In this document: positions 47,292 to 59,314 of the stretch, in pieces | Numbering within the stretch: the stretch's first letter is position 1 | Layout: each line of letters starts with the position of its first letter | Assembly (NCBI GenBank): GCA_965240325.2 | Contig: OZ251226.1 | Location: forward strand, 1,550,001 to 1,614,000 | Direction: 5' to 3' | Source: Rebecca billardiae RCC1528 | Taxonomy: Eukaryota > Haptophyta | DNA: 64,000 nt | The notes under the pieces: generated by a model | What the model was told of the DNA's origin: nothing | The model's database searches: none | What the model saw: the letters and a program-made list of their open reading frames with translations, nothing else | Translations under genes and position numbers: made by a program

Positions 47292-48618
47292 CTCGTCACC
47301 CCGTGTCGGCAAGATGAGACGATCAGAATGGATGGAGGCACGTCCAAGATGAGCGCAGATCGTCGCGTAGGCGCGGCAGCGGCCCTTCGAACTCGGAAAA
47401 AACACGCGCGGGGGGCGCAATCATACGCGAATCGGATTAGTGATCAGTGCGGAGGCATTTCGGCGCCGATAGGGCTTCGTCAAGAGCGGGTAACACTGTA
47501 GGAGCTTCAGGAGCTTCTCAACGCGGTGTCTCGTCAATTCCCGACTCCTTCGTCTAAAACGATTCTTGTCGACCGCCCGAAGGTGTTCACTCACGAACGC
47601 TATGATGTCTATGGTACGAGGTAGTACTTGACGACTGTTTTGCACCCCACATACAATACGCGAGTCTTGCAAGTTCGAGCAAACAGCCAGCTAATTTACG
47701 GGTGTAAGTTTCTGTAACGACATTCGATCCGATAATTCGCATTTTTAATGCGGCGGGCCGGCGGCGGCGGTCGTGTCGTTTTCCGAAATTTGAGCCGGAG
47801 GCTGGTCTTGGTGATCGGCCGACGGTGCGCCGTGCGGACGCCGTTGCCGGCGTCGTCTTGAGCCTTAGGCGTAGTAGCTGCGTATTAGTCGATCCATTCG
47901 ACGATGCCGTGATGGGACCGCCAACTCACGGGCAACTCAAACTGGTGGCTCGCGGAACGGCGCATGCAGTATGCATATAATGCAACGGCGACCCGTCGAC
48001 CCGAGTCCCGACGCGGACCGTCACTCTCACTGCGCCCACGCGGCCACGGGAGTGATGACGGTAGTGGCACGGGATGACGGGTCACGGGACACGGCCGGAC
48101 GCGGGACGAGCCATTGCGCGGCGGCCCGGCGGCCCGCGCCCGATTCTTTTAGTTTATTATAATTGGCGGCGCATTTTGCCAACCGCGGCCCAGGCAACTT
48201 TTAAAATTAAATGGCTGTCTGGGCGTGTCTGGCTGACGCCAGTACGACGCCGACTCGCGACGGTGTCTGTCGGCGCGGACCGCCGGCTGGCGGCTTAGCT
48301 ACCCAACCGGAACTGTCTTGTGTAAGTCTCAAACTGTGAGAAGTTGAATTTGAGGCGGCAGCGTCCGCCGAGATCACGCAGCAGGACTCGCCACTCGGTC
48401 AGCGATGGCCTGCCGATGCCAGCAGTCCGCAGCTTCAAGCTGCGCCGCGCCTGACTCTGCAGTGGCAAACGCGGAAACTCGCCGATGCGGCGGCGCAGAC
48501 GCCGTGGCCTGCATGCGGCCATTCGCCCAGGCGTCGTCGTCGTCTGGCGATGGGCGGGCCGGCGGGTGGGCAGCCCCTCTGGTGTGGGGCGCCTACGGAC
48601 AGCCTACGGTCGGTCGGC
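47292..48618. other. Intergenic region upstream of the giant gene
   Basis: Holds the putative 5' UTR and promoter of the giant gene and the 3' flank of OTC, both on the - strand. The stretch 47480-47760 is less GC-rich than its surroundings, and an AT-rich patch lies at about 48140-48215. No clear TATA box, ORF or repeat that I can support. Confidence 0.45.
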
Positions 48619-50002
<1,384 letters not shown>

Positions 50003-50307
50003 CGGGTGATCGATCGGCCTGCCGCCGAACGGAGCGACCGATGTGACGAAACAGCACGTGCCAAAGCGGCAAAGCCCGTTGCTCTTGAAAGACCGGATGG
50101 AGGATGGACGTCCGCGTTGGTTCGCGCGCCCATGTCGCCCGGTCTTTTTTGGAAGCGCATCGATCATTTCTGCGTCACTGTCTTTCCGGCCGCTCGTCAA
50201 GTCGTCAGTCATTTCAAAATGCAAGTCCCCCATACTGCCAAGCGGGAGGAAGCGCGTGGCTATCTCGATCACCGCGGCCGGCGACTCACTGGCCGAGCGG
50301 GCGCGCA
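50003..50307. promoter_or_regulatory. Shared divergent promoter region, OTC / PX-IQ gene
   Basis: 305 bp separate the two start codons of divergently transcribed genes, so both promoters must overlap or abut here. No TATA box is evident. Inferred from gene layout only. Confidence 0.35.
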
Positions 50308-51171
50308 ATGAAGATGCAGGGCGGCACGCCCGCCAGGGGTCCCACGACGGCGTCGACGCCATCCAGCTCCTGGCGGTCGCTCTTTGGCGGCTCCTCCCCC
50401 GCCGCGGATCCGAAGCCTCCGCTTGTCAAGGCGAGCTTCCGCGACGACGTGCGCAGCTCCACATTTGCGTCGCTCAGGTCTGTGTTCGGGATCAAGGCGA
50501 CGCAGCGCGCGTCACCCGCCAAGCTGGAGCTGGTGCAGGCGGATGCTCCGGCAGCACACCCCGGCGAAGGCTCCGAGAGGCGCGCGCCCACCCCCGTCGC
50601 CATGGTCGACTTGCCCAATCCCGGTGCTGCGGTGCGCCGCAACGCCGCGGCGATCATGTCCTCGACGATGGTGCTGCGGCGCTACTTGCGCGGAGCGGTG
50701 AGGCGCCGCCGCGAGACCTCGATGCAGCGCGCGTCGGCAGCCACGCAGATCCAGGCCACGGCGCGACGCCACTTGTCCCGCACGGGCTCGTCAACCATTG
50801 TCGGGCCCGGGCTACGCGCGGCCGTGACGGGCGCCCGGCTTGTGCACACTGACGGTGGGCGCATCGGCATGTATACCGTGCGATGCTTGTCGCCGCACGG
50901 CGGCAGCTGGGAGGTCACGCATCGCTACAGCGAGTGGCGCGCCCTGTACCACGCGCTCATGCGCCTCGCGCCATTCGAGGACGCGCTGCGCGGGCTCATC
51001 TTCCCCCGGCGGCTGGGCGCGTGCCTCTCGCAGCTGCAGTGGGTGCTGGTGCGACGCATGCACGCGCTCAAGGCATTCCTGCAGGCCGTGCTGGAAGTAA
51101 CGACTCGGGCCGGCATCCCCGCCGAGCTCGCCGTGTTCCTGCGTGAGTCGACGCCCACGGTCTACGGATGA
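50308..51171 (+). CDS. PX-domain protein with an IQ motif
   Basis: 287 residues from ATG 50308; upstream codons are open to 50104 but read as chance sequence. The N-terminal ~135 residues are Ser/Pro/Ala-rich and probably disordered. An IQ-like motif (Ala-Thr-Gln-Ile-Gln-Ala-Thr-Ala-Arg-Arg) lies near 145-155 and would bind calmodulin or a light chain. The C-terminal ~110 residues are a PX (phox homology) domain, with Tyr-Thr-Val-Arg, the hallmark Arg-Tyr-Ser-Glu-Trp, the Phe-Pro turn before a basic stretch, and a helical end. PX domains bind phosphatidylinositol 3-phosphate on endosomes, so a membrane-traffic or signalling adaptor role is inferred. Single-exon as read. Confidence 0.75.
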   Translation: MKMQGGTPARGPTTASTPSSSWRSLFGGSSPAADPKPPLVKASFRDDVRSSTFASLRSVFGIKATQRASPAKLELVQADAPAAHPGEGSERRAPTPVAMVDLPNPGAAVRRNAAAIMSSTMVLRRYLRGAVRRRRETSMQRASAATQIQATARRHLSRTGSSTIVGPGLRAAVTGARLVHTDGGRIGMYTVRCLSPHGGSWEVTHRYSEWRALYHALMRLAPFEDALRGLIFPRRLGACLSQLQWVLVRRMHALKAFLQAVLEVTTRAGIPAELAVFLRESTPTVYG

Positions 51172-51627
51172 GCACTCGACGGTCGCGCACAACTAGCTAA
51201 CTACCGACAGTACTCCCAACTCCGCAGACCGCACTCCGCAGTCCGCACGCGCGCCGGCCGGACGGCCGACGGGCCGCCGGCTGGCGAACTGACGAACTCA
51301 TTCATCGTAGTCAGCCGTCAAGCATACCACCGTACGTGATGTACAGTCGCAGCTGAATCATCAACTATATGACGACGACGTCTCAAGCATCAGACTCGCG
51401 TCGTCATCCACATTGTCAACAATAAAGTCAAATATAATTTTGCGGCGGGCGCGCGGTATAAAGATTCTGCAGCGCCGAGACTCGCGCGTGAGCCGGTGCC
51501 AGCCGTGGCAGCCGACGAATTGCCGTCGGCGCGTCATATAGTCATACTCATTGCCGTGTCCGTGACGAACTCGTACTGCTAGTGTCAAGTGTCTAGTGTA
51601 GTCGTCTATATATCTACGTAGCCGTTA
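51172..51627. other. Intergenic spacer between convergent genes
   Basis: Contains the two 3' flanks of convergent genes. Composition drops toward AT around 51355-51440 (including aataaagtcaaatataatttt near 51420), a possible 3' processing region for the + strand gene. No gene seen. Confidence 0.45.
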
Positions 51628-54600
51628 TTATTGCGTGTCGACTGGTGATGAGCTGCGGGCACGCAGCCGCGCGACCTCGGACAGCGCCTTCTGCAACGCG
51701 AGCTCCTGCGCGCAGCAGCAGCCAGCAGGGCAGTGGGGTGGCGTGCGTGCTGGGGATCAGGGGCAGAACGGGCGTCCCCCCGCAACAACTACCCCTCGCA
51801 CCCAGGCATCGCGCCTCTGCACGGCGCGCGGCGCGCGCGCGCACTTCAGCCTGCCGAGCTCGGATCGCAGCAGCCTCCAGCTGCGAGCAGCGCTCGGCGG
51901 CGTGGGCCGTGCCGAGTGCGATGGCCGGGGGCACCTTGCCGAGCTCGCACGCGCCCAGGTGCGCGGCGAGCGTGAGCGCGCGCTCGGCCGCGAGCCTCGT
52001 GCGCTCGGCCCCGGCCGCGCGCCGGGGCCTCGCATCGAGCGCGACGAGCGCGGCCGCGGTGCCGCGCGCGTGCAGGAAGCAGCGCTCCACCCAGCGGCAC
52101 AGGGCGTGCGCACCGCTGGCGCCGGCCGGCGCTGCGGGAGGGCCCGAGGGCGGCGGCGCGTCGCCATCGGCCGAAGCCTGCGCGTCCTCGGCCGCGCCCC
52201 GCTGCGCCCCCGTGGCGCCGCTCGCGCCCGCGGCGTGCGCGCGCGCAAACGCTCGCTCCAGCCCGGTCAGCAGCGGCGGCAGCGGCGGCAGCGCGCCGTG
52301 CTGCGCGGCGGAGGCGTCCAACGGGCGGGGCAGCACGAGCAGCAGCTGCCCGCCGGCAGCGCCGTGCGGCGGCGCCTCGACGAGCGCGAGCAGCAGCACC
52401 ACGTGTGGCGAGCCCGAGCGCGCCCCCTCCGTCCCGCCCGCCGGCTCGGCCGCGCGCGCGCCGCCCGCGCACGCGCGCGCGCACGCCTCCGCCACCGCGC
52501 GCGCGTCGTCGGCCGTTCGAATCCGGCGCGCGGGCGCGCCGCGCAGTTGCGCGCCCTCGCGCGGCTCGCTCCCCGCGCCCGCGCCCGCCACGGGCTCCAC
52601 ACCCGCGCTCGGCTCGCACGGCGCAGCGCTCGGCGCGCCGTCCTCCTCCTCCAGCCGCAGAGCGCGCAGCGCGGGCGCGGCCGCGCCGCGGCCGCGGCCG
52701 TCTCCGCGGCCGTCGTCGTCGTCGAGGACGCACGCGCTCGCGAAGAGCGCGGGTGGCTCGGGCGCCCCCGGCGGGTGGCCGCCGGCCGCCGCGTCGAGGA
52801 GCGCGCGCGCGAGCCGCTCGACCACGCCCGCGGCGGCGCCCACGCCCGCCGAGCGCCCGTGCGCCACCTCGGCCAGCGCGCGCGCGTGCCCCAGCGCGAG
52901 CACACACGCCGTGCCGCCCGCGCACACGGCGTGCACGGCCGGCAGCAGCGGCAGCAGCAGCCGGTGGGGCGCGGCCTCGGCGGCGACGACGTCGAGCTCG
53001 ACCTTGACAAAGTCGGCGTCCACGCGCGCAGCCGCCGCGCGCGCATCGGCGTCCCCACCGCCGCCGCCGCGCACGACGATGGCGCCCTCGCCCACGAGCG
53101 CGCGCACCAGCGCGGCCGGCCGCGGCGGGCGCGGCTCGGCCGCGCCGCGCGCGCTCGCGGGCGCGCGGCGCGGCGTGGCCAGCGGGCGCGTGCACACGAC
53201 GCCGAGCGTGCGCACGGCGTTTGCGCGCGAGCGCAGCACGCCCAGCACGGCGCGACGGTCGCGCAGCACACTTGCCCGCTCCACCCACGCGCGCTCTGCG
53301 CGCGCCAACCCCGCCTCCGCGCGCTGAGCGAGGCCGCGCGCGCTGCGCGGCGCAGCCGATGCCGCTGCGCCCTCCACCTCAGCCCACGCGCGCTCCGCCT
53401 CGGCACGCGCCGCATCGAGCGCCTCGAGCGCGCGCGCCACGCGCTGCGCCTCCGCGCGCTCGCGCGCGCTCGCGCTCGCCGCGTCACTCCGCGGCGCTTC
53501 CGCCGCCGCGCTCTCCGCCGCCGCGTCCCCCGCCTCGGCCGCCGACAACTCGTCGCCGGCCGCTGCCGGCGCGCGCGCGCCGTCCGCGTCGTCGGCCGCG
53601 ACGCGCAGCGCGTGGGCGTCGACGCGGGCGCGGGCGAGCAGTGCCTCCGCGGCGCCCCCCCGCGAGCGTGCCGCCTCCGCCTCGGCCGCGCGCTCCTCCG
53701 CGCCGCGCGCGAGCACCGCCGCCTCGGCCGTGGCCGCGGCTGCGCTCGCCCACAGCGCCGCGGCCGCGCGGTCGTCGCGCGCGGCTCGCGCGGCGGCTGC
53801 CGCCGAAGCGCCGTCGGCGCCGTCGGCGCCGTCGGCGCGGAGCGCGCAGAGGGCCGCCTCGGCCTCGGAGAGGGCGGCGACCGCGGCTGCGCACACCTCC
53901 GCATCCGCGGCCAAGCTCGCGCCCACATCCAACACGCGCGTGCCCGCCGCCGCGCCGGGCCCCGGCGCGTCCGCGCCGGCCGCCGCCGCGGCCGCTGGCG
54001 GCCCGACCGCCGCCGGGCCGCTGGCGGCGCCGGGCGGCGGCGGCAGTGCGCGCTGCAGGGCGCGGAGCATCGCCTCGACGGCGCCGCGCGCGCGCGGCGG
54101 CGGTGGCTCGGAGGTGCCGACGCCCGAGCCGCGCCCAACCCCGAGTGCCACGCGCCCAGCAGCGCGCGCGGCCGCGCGCGCCTCGGCGTGCGCACGGCAC
54201 TCGACCTCCAGGGCTGCCGCCGCCTCGTCCGCCTCCGCGCGGGCTGCGGACGCTCGCGCGTCTGCTGCGCCGAGGGCGCGCTCCGCGTGCGCGGCGTCGT
54301 GCTCGGCGTCGAGGAGGGCCGCGTGGAGCGCCGCGCGCACGGCCTCCTGCACTCCGTCCGAGCCGTCCGCACGCGCTCTCGCGCGCGGCTGCGTCCGACC
54401 GGCGGCCAGCAGCCGAGCCTCCGCCGCCGCAGCGTCGCGCTCGGCCGCGGCGGCAGCGGCCGTCGCCGCCTGCGCCGCGCTGCGCAGCTCGCGCACCTGC
54501 GCGCTGACCGCGCCCGCCTCGACGGCGGCGCGGGCGATCCGGCGCTCGGACGCACGCGCGGCCGCCTCCGCGCGCACGCGCTCGCCCGCGAAGCCGTCCA

Positions 54601-55132
54601 TCGCCCCCTCGAGCGCGGCGCGCAGCCCCGCCGCCGAGCGCGCACTGCCGGTGCGCCGCACGCCGAGAGCGTCAAGCTCAGCGTGCGCGCGGCGGAGGGC
54701 GCCGAGGGCGAGGGCGTGCGCGGCCTCGAGGGCGTGCAGCTCGGCGAGCGACTCGCTCAGCTGCGCGCTCGCCGCGGCCTCCTCCGCCCACGCCCGGCGC
54801 AGCTCCGCCTCGAGCCTGTCGGCCTCTCGCAGCGCTCTCGAGTGCTGCGCGCGCTGCTGCTCGAGCGTGCCGAGCTGCGCGTGCGCGACGGCCGCGAGCG
54901 ACGTGGGCGAGGGAGGAGGCGTCCCGCGCGCGCGGTGCTTCGACAGGCCCTGCTCACGCTCGTCCGAGCCGCCGTTCCCGCCCTGCAGGGAGTCTGCACG
55001 CGCCGCGAGCGCCGCGAGCCGGTGCTCCGCCGTCTCCGGCCCGGCTGCCGCCTCGGGCCGCAGGGCGCGGAGCTCCGCGCGGAGCGCGGCAAGCTCACGT
55101 GCAGTGGCGCGCGACGAGGCGCGTGCATCCAC
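51628..55132 (-). CDS. Ala-rich coiled-coil protein with possible degenerate kinesin-14-like C-terminal motor
   Basis: A long open frame with two exons. Exon 55132-51845 joins 51705-51628 across a 139-bp intron (GAA|GTGCGC ... GCGCAG|GAG). The spliced end reads as a clean heptad-like helix (Glu-Leu-Ala-Leu-Gln-Lys-Ala-Leu-Ser-Glu-Val) before TAA. The 5' end is unresolved: 55132 is a GTG, an in-frame stop lies upstream, and an upstream exon (ATGs near 55247-55250) is possible. Residues 1-620 are Ala/Glu/Arg coiled coil. From ~640 the segment Asn-Ala-Val-Arg-Thr-Leu-Gly-Val-Val-Cys-Thr-Arg-Pro-Leu resembles the kinesin-14 neck/motor start. A later stretch (~734-757) aligns with the P-loop strand but has Gly-His-Ala-Arg-Ala-Leu instead of the Gly-x-x-x-x-Gly-Lys-Thr signature, so ATPase activity is unlikely. 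The extreme Ala bias makes homology tentative. Confidence 0.6.
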
Positions 55133-55368
55133 CTCGGCGAGCGCCCGCGCCTCCGGCGCGCGTCGGCGGCCCCGCGACGCCAGGGCTCAAAGCAATGCAA
55201 GACCTTCAACCTGATACGCCGGCCATTGCTTTGATTTCATCAGTCATCATCACAGCAGACTTTTCACATTGTAAAGTTATCTCGCCTGCCTGAGCTGTGT
55301 GCGTCTCTTATTCTTAGTAAACTGTAGTATCACTTTTGGCCAAATTTGGCCGCGGTCAGCTTCCCAAG
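55133..55368. promoter_or_regulatory. Divergent spacer between coiled-coil gene and GPATCH3-like gene
   Basis: About 235 bp with a marked fall in GC at 55225-55350. It should contain the promoters of both divergent genes and possibly a small first exon of the - strand gene. Confidence 0.35.
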
Positions 55369-56652
55369 ATGGCGCCCATCCTGGTGGACAGCATACCGCC
55401 GTCGTTCGCCTGCGCGGACTTGCGTGACTTCTTCGCCCCCGAGGTCGAGTCCGGCTGCTACTTCGACTGCTTCCACTTCCTCAAGCGCCCATCTCCCGTC
55501 ACACCTGGCACGCTGTGCGCCGTCATCCGCACGAGCTCAGCCGCGCGCGCGACGCAGCTCAGGAGCAAATATGAGGGGCGGCCGTGGATGGAGGCCGACG
55601 ACGCGCGGATATGCACCTTCCGCGAGCTTCCCGAGCAGCTCCGTGTCGCTGAGCGGGCCGCAGAGGCGCGCGGGCGCTTCCAGACGCGCGCCGAGCGGCG
55701 CGCGGCGGCAGGCGTCGCCGGCGCGGGTGAACTGCCAGAGCTGCGGCCTCCGCACTGGCTCGCGCGAGGGAACGTGGGCACGTGCACGCGGGAGCTGCGC
55801 GCTGCAGTGGCCAGCTGCCGGCTGCCGCCCAGCGCCCTCGTCGCCCTGGGCCTCGACGTCGGCCTCAGCGCGTGGGCGCGGCCCGCGCGCGCGCACGGCG
55901 CAGAGCCGCCCCCGTACGGCGCGGGCGCGCCGCCGATGGACGCGCTGGCGCGGGGGGCGCAGGGCGGCACGCTGCGCGCCGGCACGTCGTGGGCTGAGCG
56001 GCGCGCGCGCGAGCGCCGCGAGCGCGTCGAGGCCGGGCAGGGCAGCTGGCTGCTGAGCCGCGCCGATGCGTGCGAGGACGCGTGGGAGCCGCAGGAGTGG
56101 GATCGGCACCTCGCCCTCACGGACGAGGGCGCGTGGGAGCGCAGCGAGCGGCCCACGTCTGCCTACTGGAACTCGGAGCACAAGGAGCGCTTTGAGGAGG
56201 AGATCGAGGCCACGTGGGAGAAGGGCGGGAGTGGCCTCGTCTTCTACACCGACGAGGCGCACTGGCGCGCGCAGGAGAGCGCCGAGGACAGACTCGTGGA
56301 CGGCTGGGGCGTCGAGTACGCGGAGGAGGGCGTGGGAGAGGCGCCGCCGCCGCCCGCCGTCCCTCGCGCGAGCGCGAGTTTGGGCGCGGAGAGGCGTGAT
56401 GCGCGCACGGCTGCCGCGGACGTGACGCCCCACGAGCATCAGGGGCGCACCCGTCGCGGCAAGAGGCCGCGCAGTGCGGCAGGCGAGGCGCAGGCTGCGC
56501 TGCACCTCGACGGTTCCAACGTCGGCTTCCGCATGCTGCTGAGCATGGGCTGGAGCGATGCCCAGCCGGCCCTGGGCAAGCGGAAGGAGGGACGCGTGAT
56601 GCCCGTGGGCGCGACACTGAAGCGCAAGCTCGATCGGCACGGCTTGGGCTGA
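55369..56652 (+). CDS. G-patch protein of the GPATCH3 type
   Basis: ATG 55369 (context aagATGg), stop 56652, 427 residues, no intron needed. The N-terminus (Ile-Pro-Pro-Ser-Phe-Ala-Cys-Ala-Asp-Leu-Arg-Asp-Phe-Phe, then Cys-Phe-His-Phe) matches the conserved RNA-recognition-like opening of GPATCH3 proteins. The middle is Arg/Ala-rich with an acidic Trp-rich segment (about 240-325). The last 40 residues form a G-patch: Val-Gly-Phe-Arg-Met-Leu-Leu-Ser-Met-Gly-Trp, then Leu-Gly-Lys, ending Lys-Leu-Asp-Arg-His-Gly-Leu-Gly. The G-patch is slightly deviant (Gln-Pro-Ala-Leu-Gly where Gly-x-Gly-Leu-Gly is typical). G-patches usually recruit DEAH helicases, so an RNA-processing role in the nucleus is inferred from family. 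Confidence 0.8.
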   Translation: MAPILVDSIPPSFACADLRDFFAPEVESGCYFDCFHFLKRPSPVTPGTLCAVIRTSSAARATQLRSKYEGRPWMEADDARICTFRELPEQLRVAERAAEARGRFQTRAERRAAAGVAGAGELPELRPPHWLARGNVGTCTRELRAAVASCRLPPSALVALGLDVGLSAWARPARAHGAEPPPYGAGAPPMDALARGAQGGTLRAGTSWAERRARERRERVEAGQGSWLLSRADACEDAWEPQEWDRHLALTDEGAWERSERPTSAYWNSEHKERFEEEIEATWEKGGSGLVFYTDEAHWRAQESAEDRLVDGWGVEYAEEGVGEAPPPPAVPRASASLGAERRDARTAAADVTPHEHQGRTRRGKRPRSAAGEAQAALHLDGSNVGFRMLLSMGWSDAQPALGKRKEGRVMPVGATLKRKLDRHGLG

Positions 56653-56956
56653 AGGCCGAGTGAATGCGCGTGGCTACCAGTACCAGCGGCACCCGCCTTG
56701 GCCGACCTGCTTGAGTCGTAGCTTACCGTACTGTGGAACCGGTGTCGGCAGCAGCGGGAAGGTAGACGAGTCAATGATGATGAGTGATGACTTCAGACAG
56801 TCACAGTTCAGCGTTCAGAGTTCAGACTGACTTGGGCACTGTCTTGGCTGCCGGGAATCTCCTTGTCACGTAACTCGTAAGACAGTCTCCGAATCTCACC
56901 ATGGCCGCCGCGACAGCGTGACGTCCTTGTGGCAAGGCAAGCGAGGGCAAGGCGCC
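56653..56956. other. Intergenic spacer / promoter of the DMT transporter
   Basis: 304 bp between two codirectional genes with no ORF of note and no clear core promoter motif. A short tandem echo (cagttcagcgttcagagttcagact) lies at about 56803-56828. Confidence 0.4.
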
Positions 56957-58156
56957 ATGAAGCCGCCGCCGCTGCTTCTGCGCCGACGTCTCGTCCCCGC
57001 ACTGACCGCGAGCACGCAAGTTGCCGGGCTAGCCGCGGGCCTGACCTCACCCGCCGTATCCGTCGTGGGGTTGGTCCTGTGGGACGCAAACTGGACGGGG
57101 TCGGCGTTTGCGCTCAACCTGTACAAATGCTCGCTCGCGAGTATCATGTTCCTGGTCACAGTGCTGGCACTGCCTAGCGAGGCAGCACGCGTGGTGGCAC
57201 GGCTGGACGTGCCCACGGCCGCGGCTCTCGCGGTCTCGTCCACCCTCGGCATCGTCATCGGGGACAACACCTGGCTAGCTTCGATGCGCATCTTGGGTGC
57301 CCGACGAGTCATTCTGGTCGATTCGCTCAAGCCCTTCCTCGCCGCAGGAATGGCCGGCACGGTGCTTCGTGAGCGCAGCTCGCCGCTTGCTCTTCTCGCC
57401 ATGGCCGTGGGCATCGCCGGCGTCGTCACCGTGTCGCTCGAGCGCGTCGCGCCGAATGCCCACTCCGACCGACCGGCCTCCGTTGACGCGCAGCTGCTTG
57501 GGTACGCGCTCGCTGTGGTGAACGTGGTCTTTGACGTGCTGGGCAGCGTGCTCACGAAGCGGTACGGAGGCGGCCTGGGCCCGTGGGCCATTGGGCTGTT
57601 GCGCTTCGGCTTCGCGGCGTGCGCCATGTGGGTCATGGTCGCTGGGCGCGCGCTGCTCGCCCTGCTCGGCCGCTTGTTGTGCCGCGAGGGTGACCGCCCG
57701 GTCAGGCCTGCCCATGGCATGACTGAGCTCATGCCAGCCGTGCCGGAGGTTGAGGACACGCTTGCAGAGGGCGCGCCTGCTGCACCGGAGCTGAAGGAGA
57801 CTGCTGGCGACGGCGCGGCGACTGGCGCGGTGGCTGAGGCTGCTCCGGCCTCGTCGCCAAAATCTGCGGGCGGATCGGAACTGGCATCACGAGCACCGCT
57901 GATGCCGGCGCTGAGCGCGCGCGCTTGGGCGCTGGTCTCGTGCGGCGTCGTCCTCGTGACATACCTGAGTGTCGCGTTGGGCAATGTCGCCCTGTTTGCC
58001 TTGCCTCTCTCGCTTTGCCTCACTCTTTCCAGCTTGGGACCGGTGTACGCGATCCCACTCAGCTATCTGATCAAGCGCGAGGTTGTCTCCTGGCGTGCCG
58101 CACTGGGAAGCATGCTGGCCGTGATCGGCGTCGGAGCGTTCTGCCAGCTCGGGTAG
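56957..58156 (+). CDS. DMT-superfamily (EamA-like) membrane transporter
   Basis: ATG 56957, stop at 58156, 399 residues. The codons upstream to 56918 are open but lack an ATG. About ten hydrophobic helices are visible in two halves, as expected for EamA/DMT transporters (usually 300-400 residues, 10 TM). Conserved features include the early Asn-Trp/Tyr-Lys-Cys segment, a Gly-Asp-Asn-Thr-Trp-Leu stretch and the repeated-half motif near the end (Leu-Ser-Ser-Leu-Gly-Pro-Val-Tyr-Ala-Ile-Pro-Leu-Ser-Tyr). A 90-residue acidic, Ala-rich cytosolic loop (about 250-335) splits the second half and is unusual. Substrate unknown; relatives move drugs, sugars, amino acids or nucleotide sugars across plasma or plastid membranes. 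Confidence 0.8.
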   Translation: MKPPPLLLRRRLVPALTASTQVAGLAAGLTSPAVSVVGLVLWDANWTGSAFALNLYKCSLASIMFLVTVLALPSEAARVVARLDVPTAAALAVSSTLGIVIGDNTWLASMRILGARRVILVDSLKPFLAAGMAGTVLRERSSPLALLAMAVGIAGVVTVSLERVAPNAHSDRPASVDAQLLGYALAVVNVVFDVLGSVLTKRYGGGLGPWAIGLLRFGFAACAMWVMVAGRALLALLGRLLCREGDRPVRPAHGMTELMPAVPEVEDTLAEGAPAAPELKETAGDGAATGAVAEAAPASSPKSAGGSELASRAPLMPALSARAWALVSCGVVLVTYLSVALGNVALFALPLSLCLTLSSLGPVYAIPLSYLIKREVVSWRAALGSMLAVIGVGAFCQLG

Positions 58157-59314
58157 CCCTGGGTGGGCACCCAGCCTGGCCCACGACCTAACTTATAAAG
58201 GATGGGGCATCATGCATTGAGCAGCTTACTACTGCTAGTCACTGATGCACTGAGACCCGACCGGCGCTGCCGTCCGCGGGACGGCCATTTCGGACTCACT
58301 CCACACTCCACATCAGGCATGGCAGACGGGCGCCACTCCTCAGGCTCAGACTCAGCAGTCTCAGTCTCAGACGTCGTCAAGCCGTTATACCGTATGGCTG
58401 CTTACGATTATTATTCGGTCGTTACGAATACGATCGGATATACGACTGCGTGGTGTCAAGGCACTTGGTGTCTCGGTCAGTGGTTTTAGAGGTTGCCGGG
58501 TGAGGGTGGTGGTTGGTTGGGGGCTGGCCAGGGTAGGGCTGGAGGCTTCGGCCCCCAGTCTGATCACCCGGAGCCCGTTATAAAGGGGAATTTATAATAA
58601 CTATCAATAGTAGACTGACTGCACTACGACTACGGGGGCGGCATGCATTCAGACTGTCGAGTTTGAAACGGCGCCCGCCCAGCTGCGCACCCAGGTTGTG
58701 CGGAAAAAAAAGATCCGCGCCCTTTATTTCGCACGAGCTCGAACGAACTCAGCATGGGGAGCCGCCAAGGCGCCATCCATCAACGACGTGTAAGCCGTGT
58801 CACGGCATTGTGAACCAAGTGGAGGGCGGGCATTTGGTCGGGTGCACCCGCTCGCTGTCCGGCGCGCTAGTGCCGGCGGTTCCGCGGCGGATCAATCATC
58901 GCATGTAAACACAGTCACAGTCCGTGTTGAACCCCTCCCCGCACCCGTGTCCCGGACCGCGCCGCGGCCGCCAACGCGCGCGCACCGAGACTTGATGCGC
59001 ACCTGCTTGGGCTTGGCCGTCTGGAGCCTCGGGCATTTCAGACTCGACACTTATACAACTACTACTACTATGCCCCCCCTTAGTAACTCCTTAGTACTGA
59101 CAGTATCGTCGGCTGCATGCATGTCCTCGATCGTCGGGACGGGTCATCCTCGATGATGAATATATTAATCACCCGACTCAGTCTCAGTCGCAGCACGATC
59201 GCCACTGTAGTGACTGTCTGTGAGTGCGACGTGCCCTGTGACATTGTCACTGACACTCTCGGCAGCGGCGCAGGCTCCGTATATGACATCAGGCTCGGTC
59301 CTCGCGTCTCGAGA
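58157..59314. other. Intergenic region between convergent genes
   Basis: 1.16 kb containing the 3' flanks of the DMT and Orai-like genes. It has scattered AT-rich patches, for example ttataaagg at 58194-58202 and ttataaaggggaatttataataa near 58575-58600, and a short a-run at 58703-58711. Small ORFs in several frames look random. No RNA gene or mobile element recognised. Confidence 0.45.

Noticed and set aside
52510-52535. A gttcgaatcc sequence resembling a tRNA B box
   Set aside because: It lies inside the coiled-coil coding sequence, and I could not see a matching A box or cloverleaf around it.
51635-55234. A 1,199-codon + strand ORF opposite the coiled-coil gene
   Set aside because: Arg/Ala-only composition mirrors the - strand Ala/Glu/Arg coiled coil; the - strand splice restores a sensible C-terminus, which the + strand lacks.
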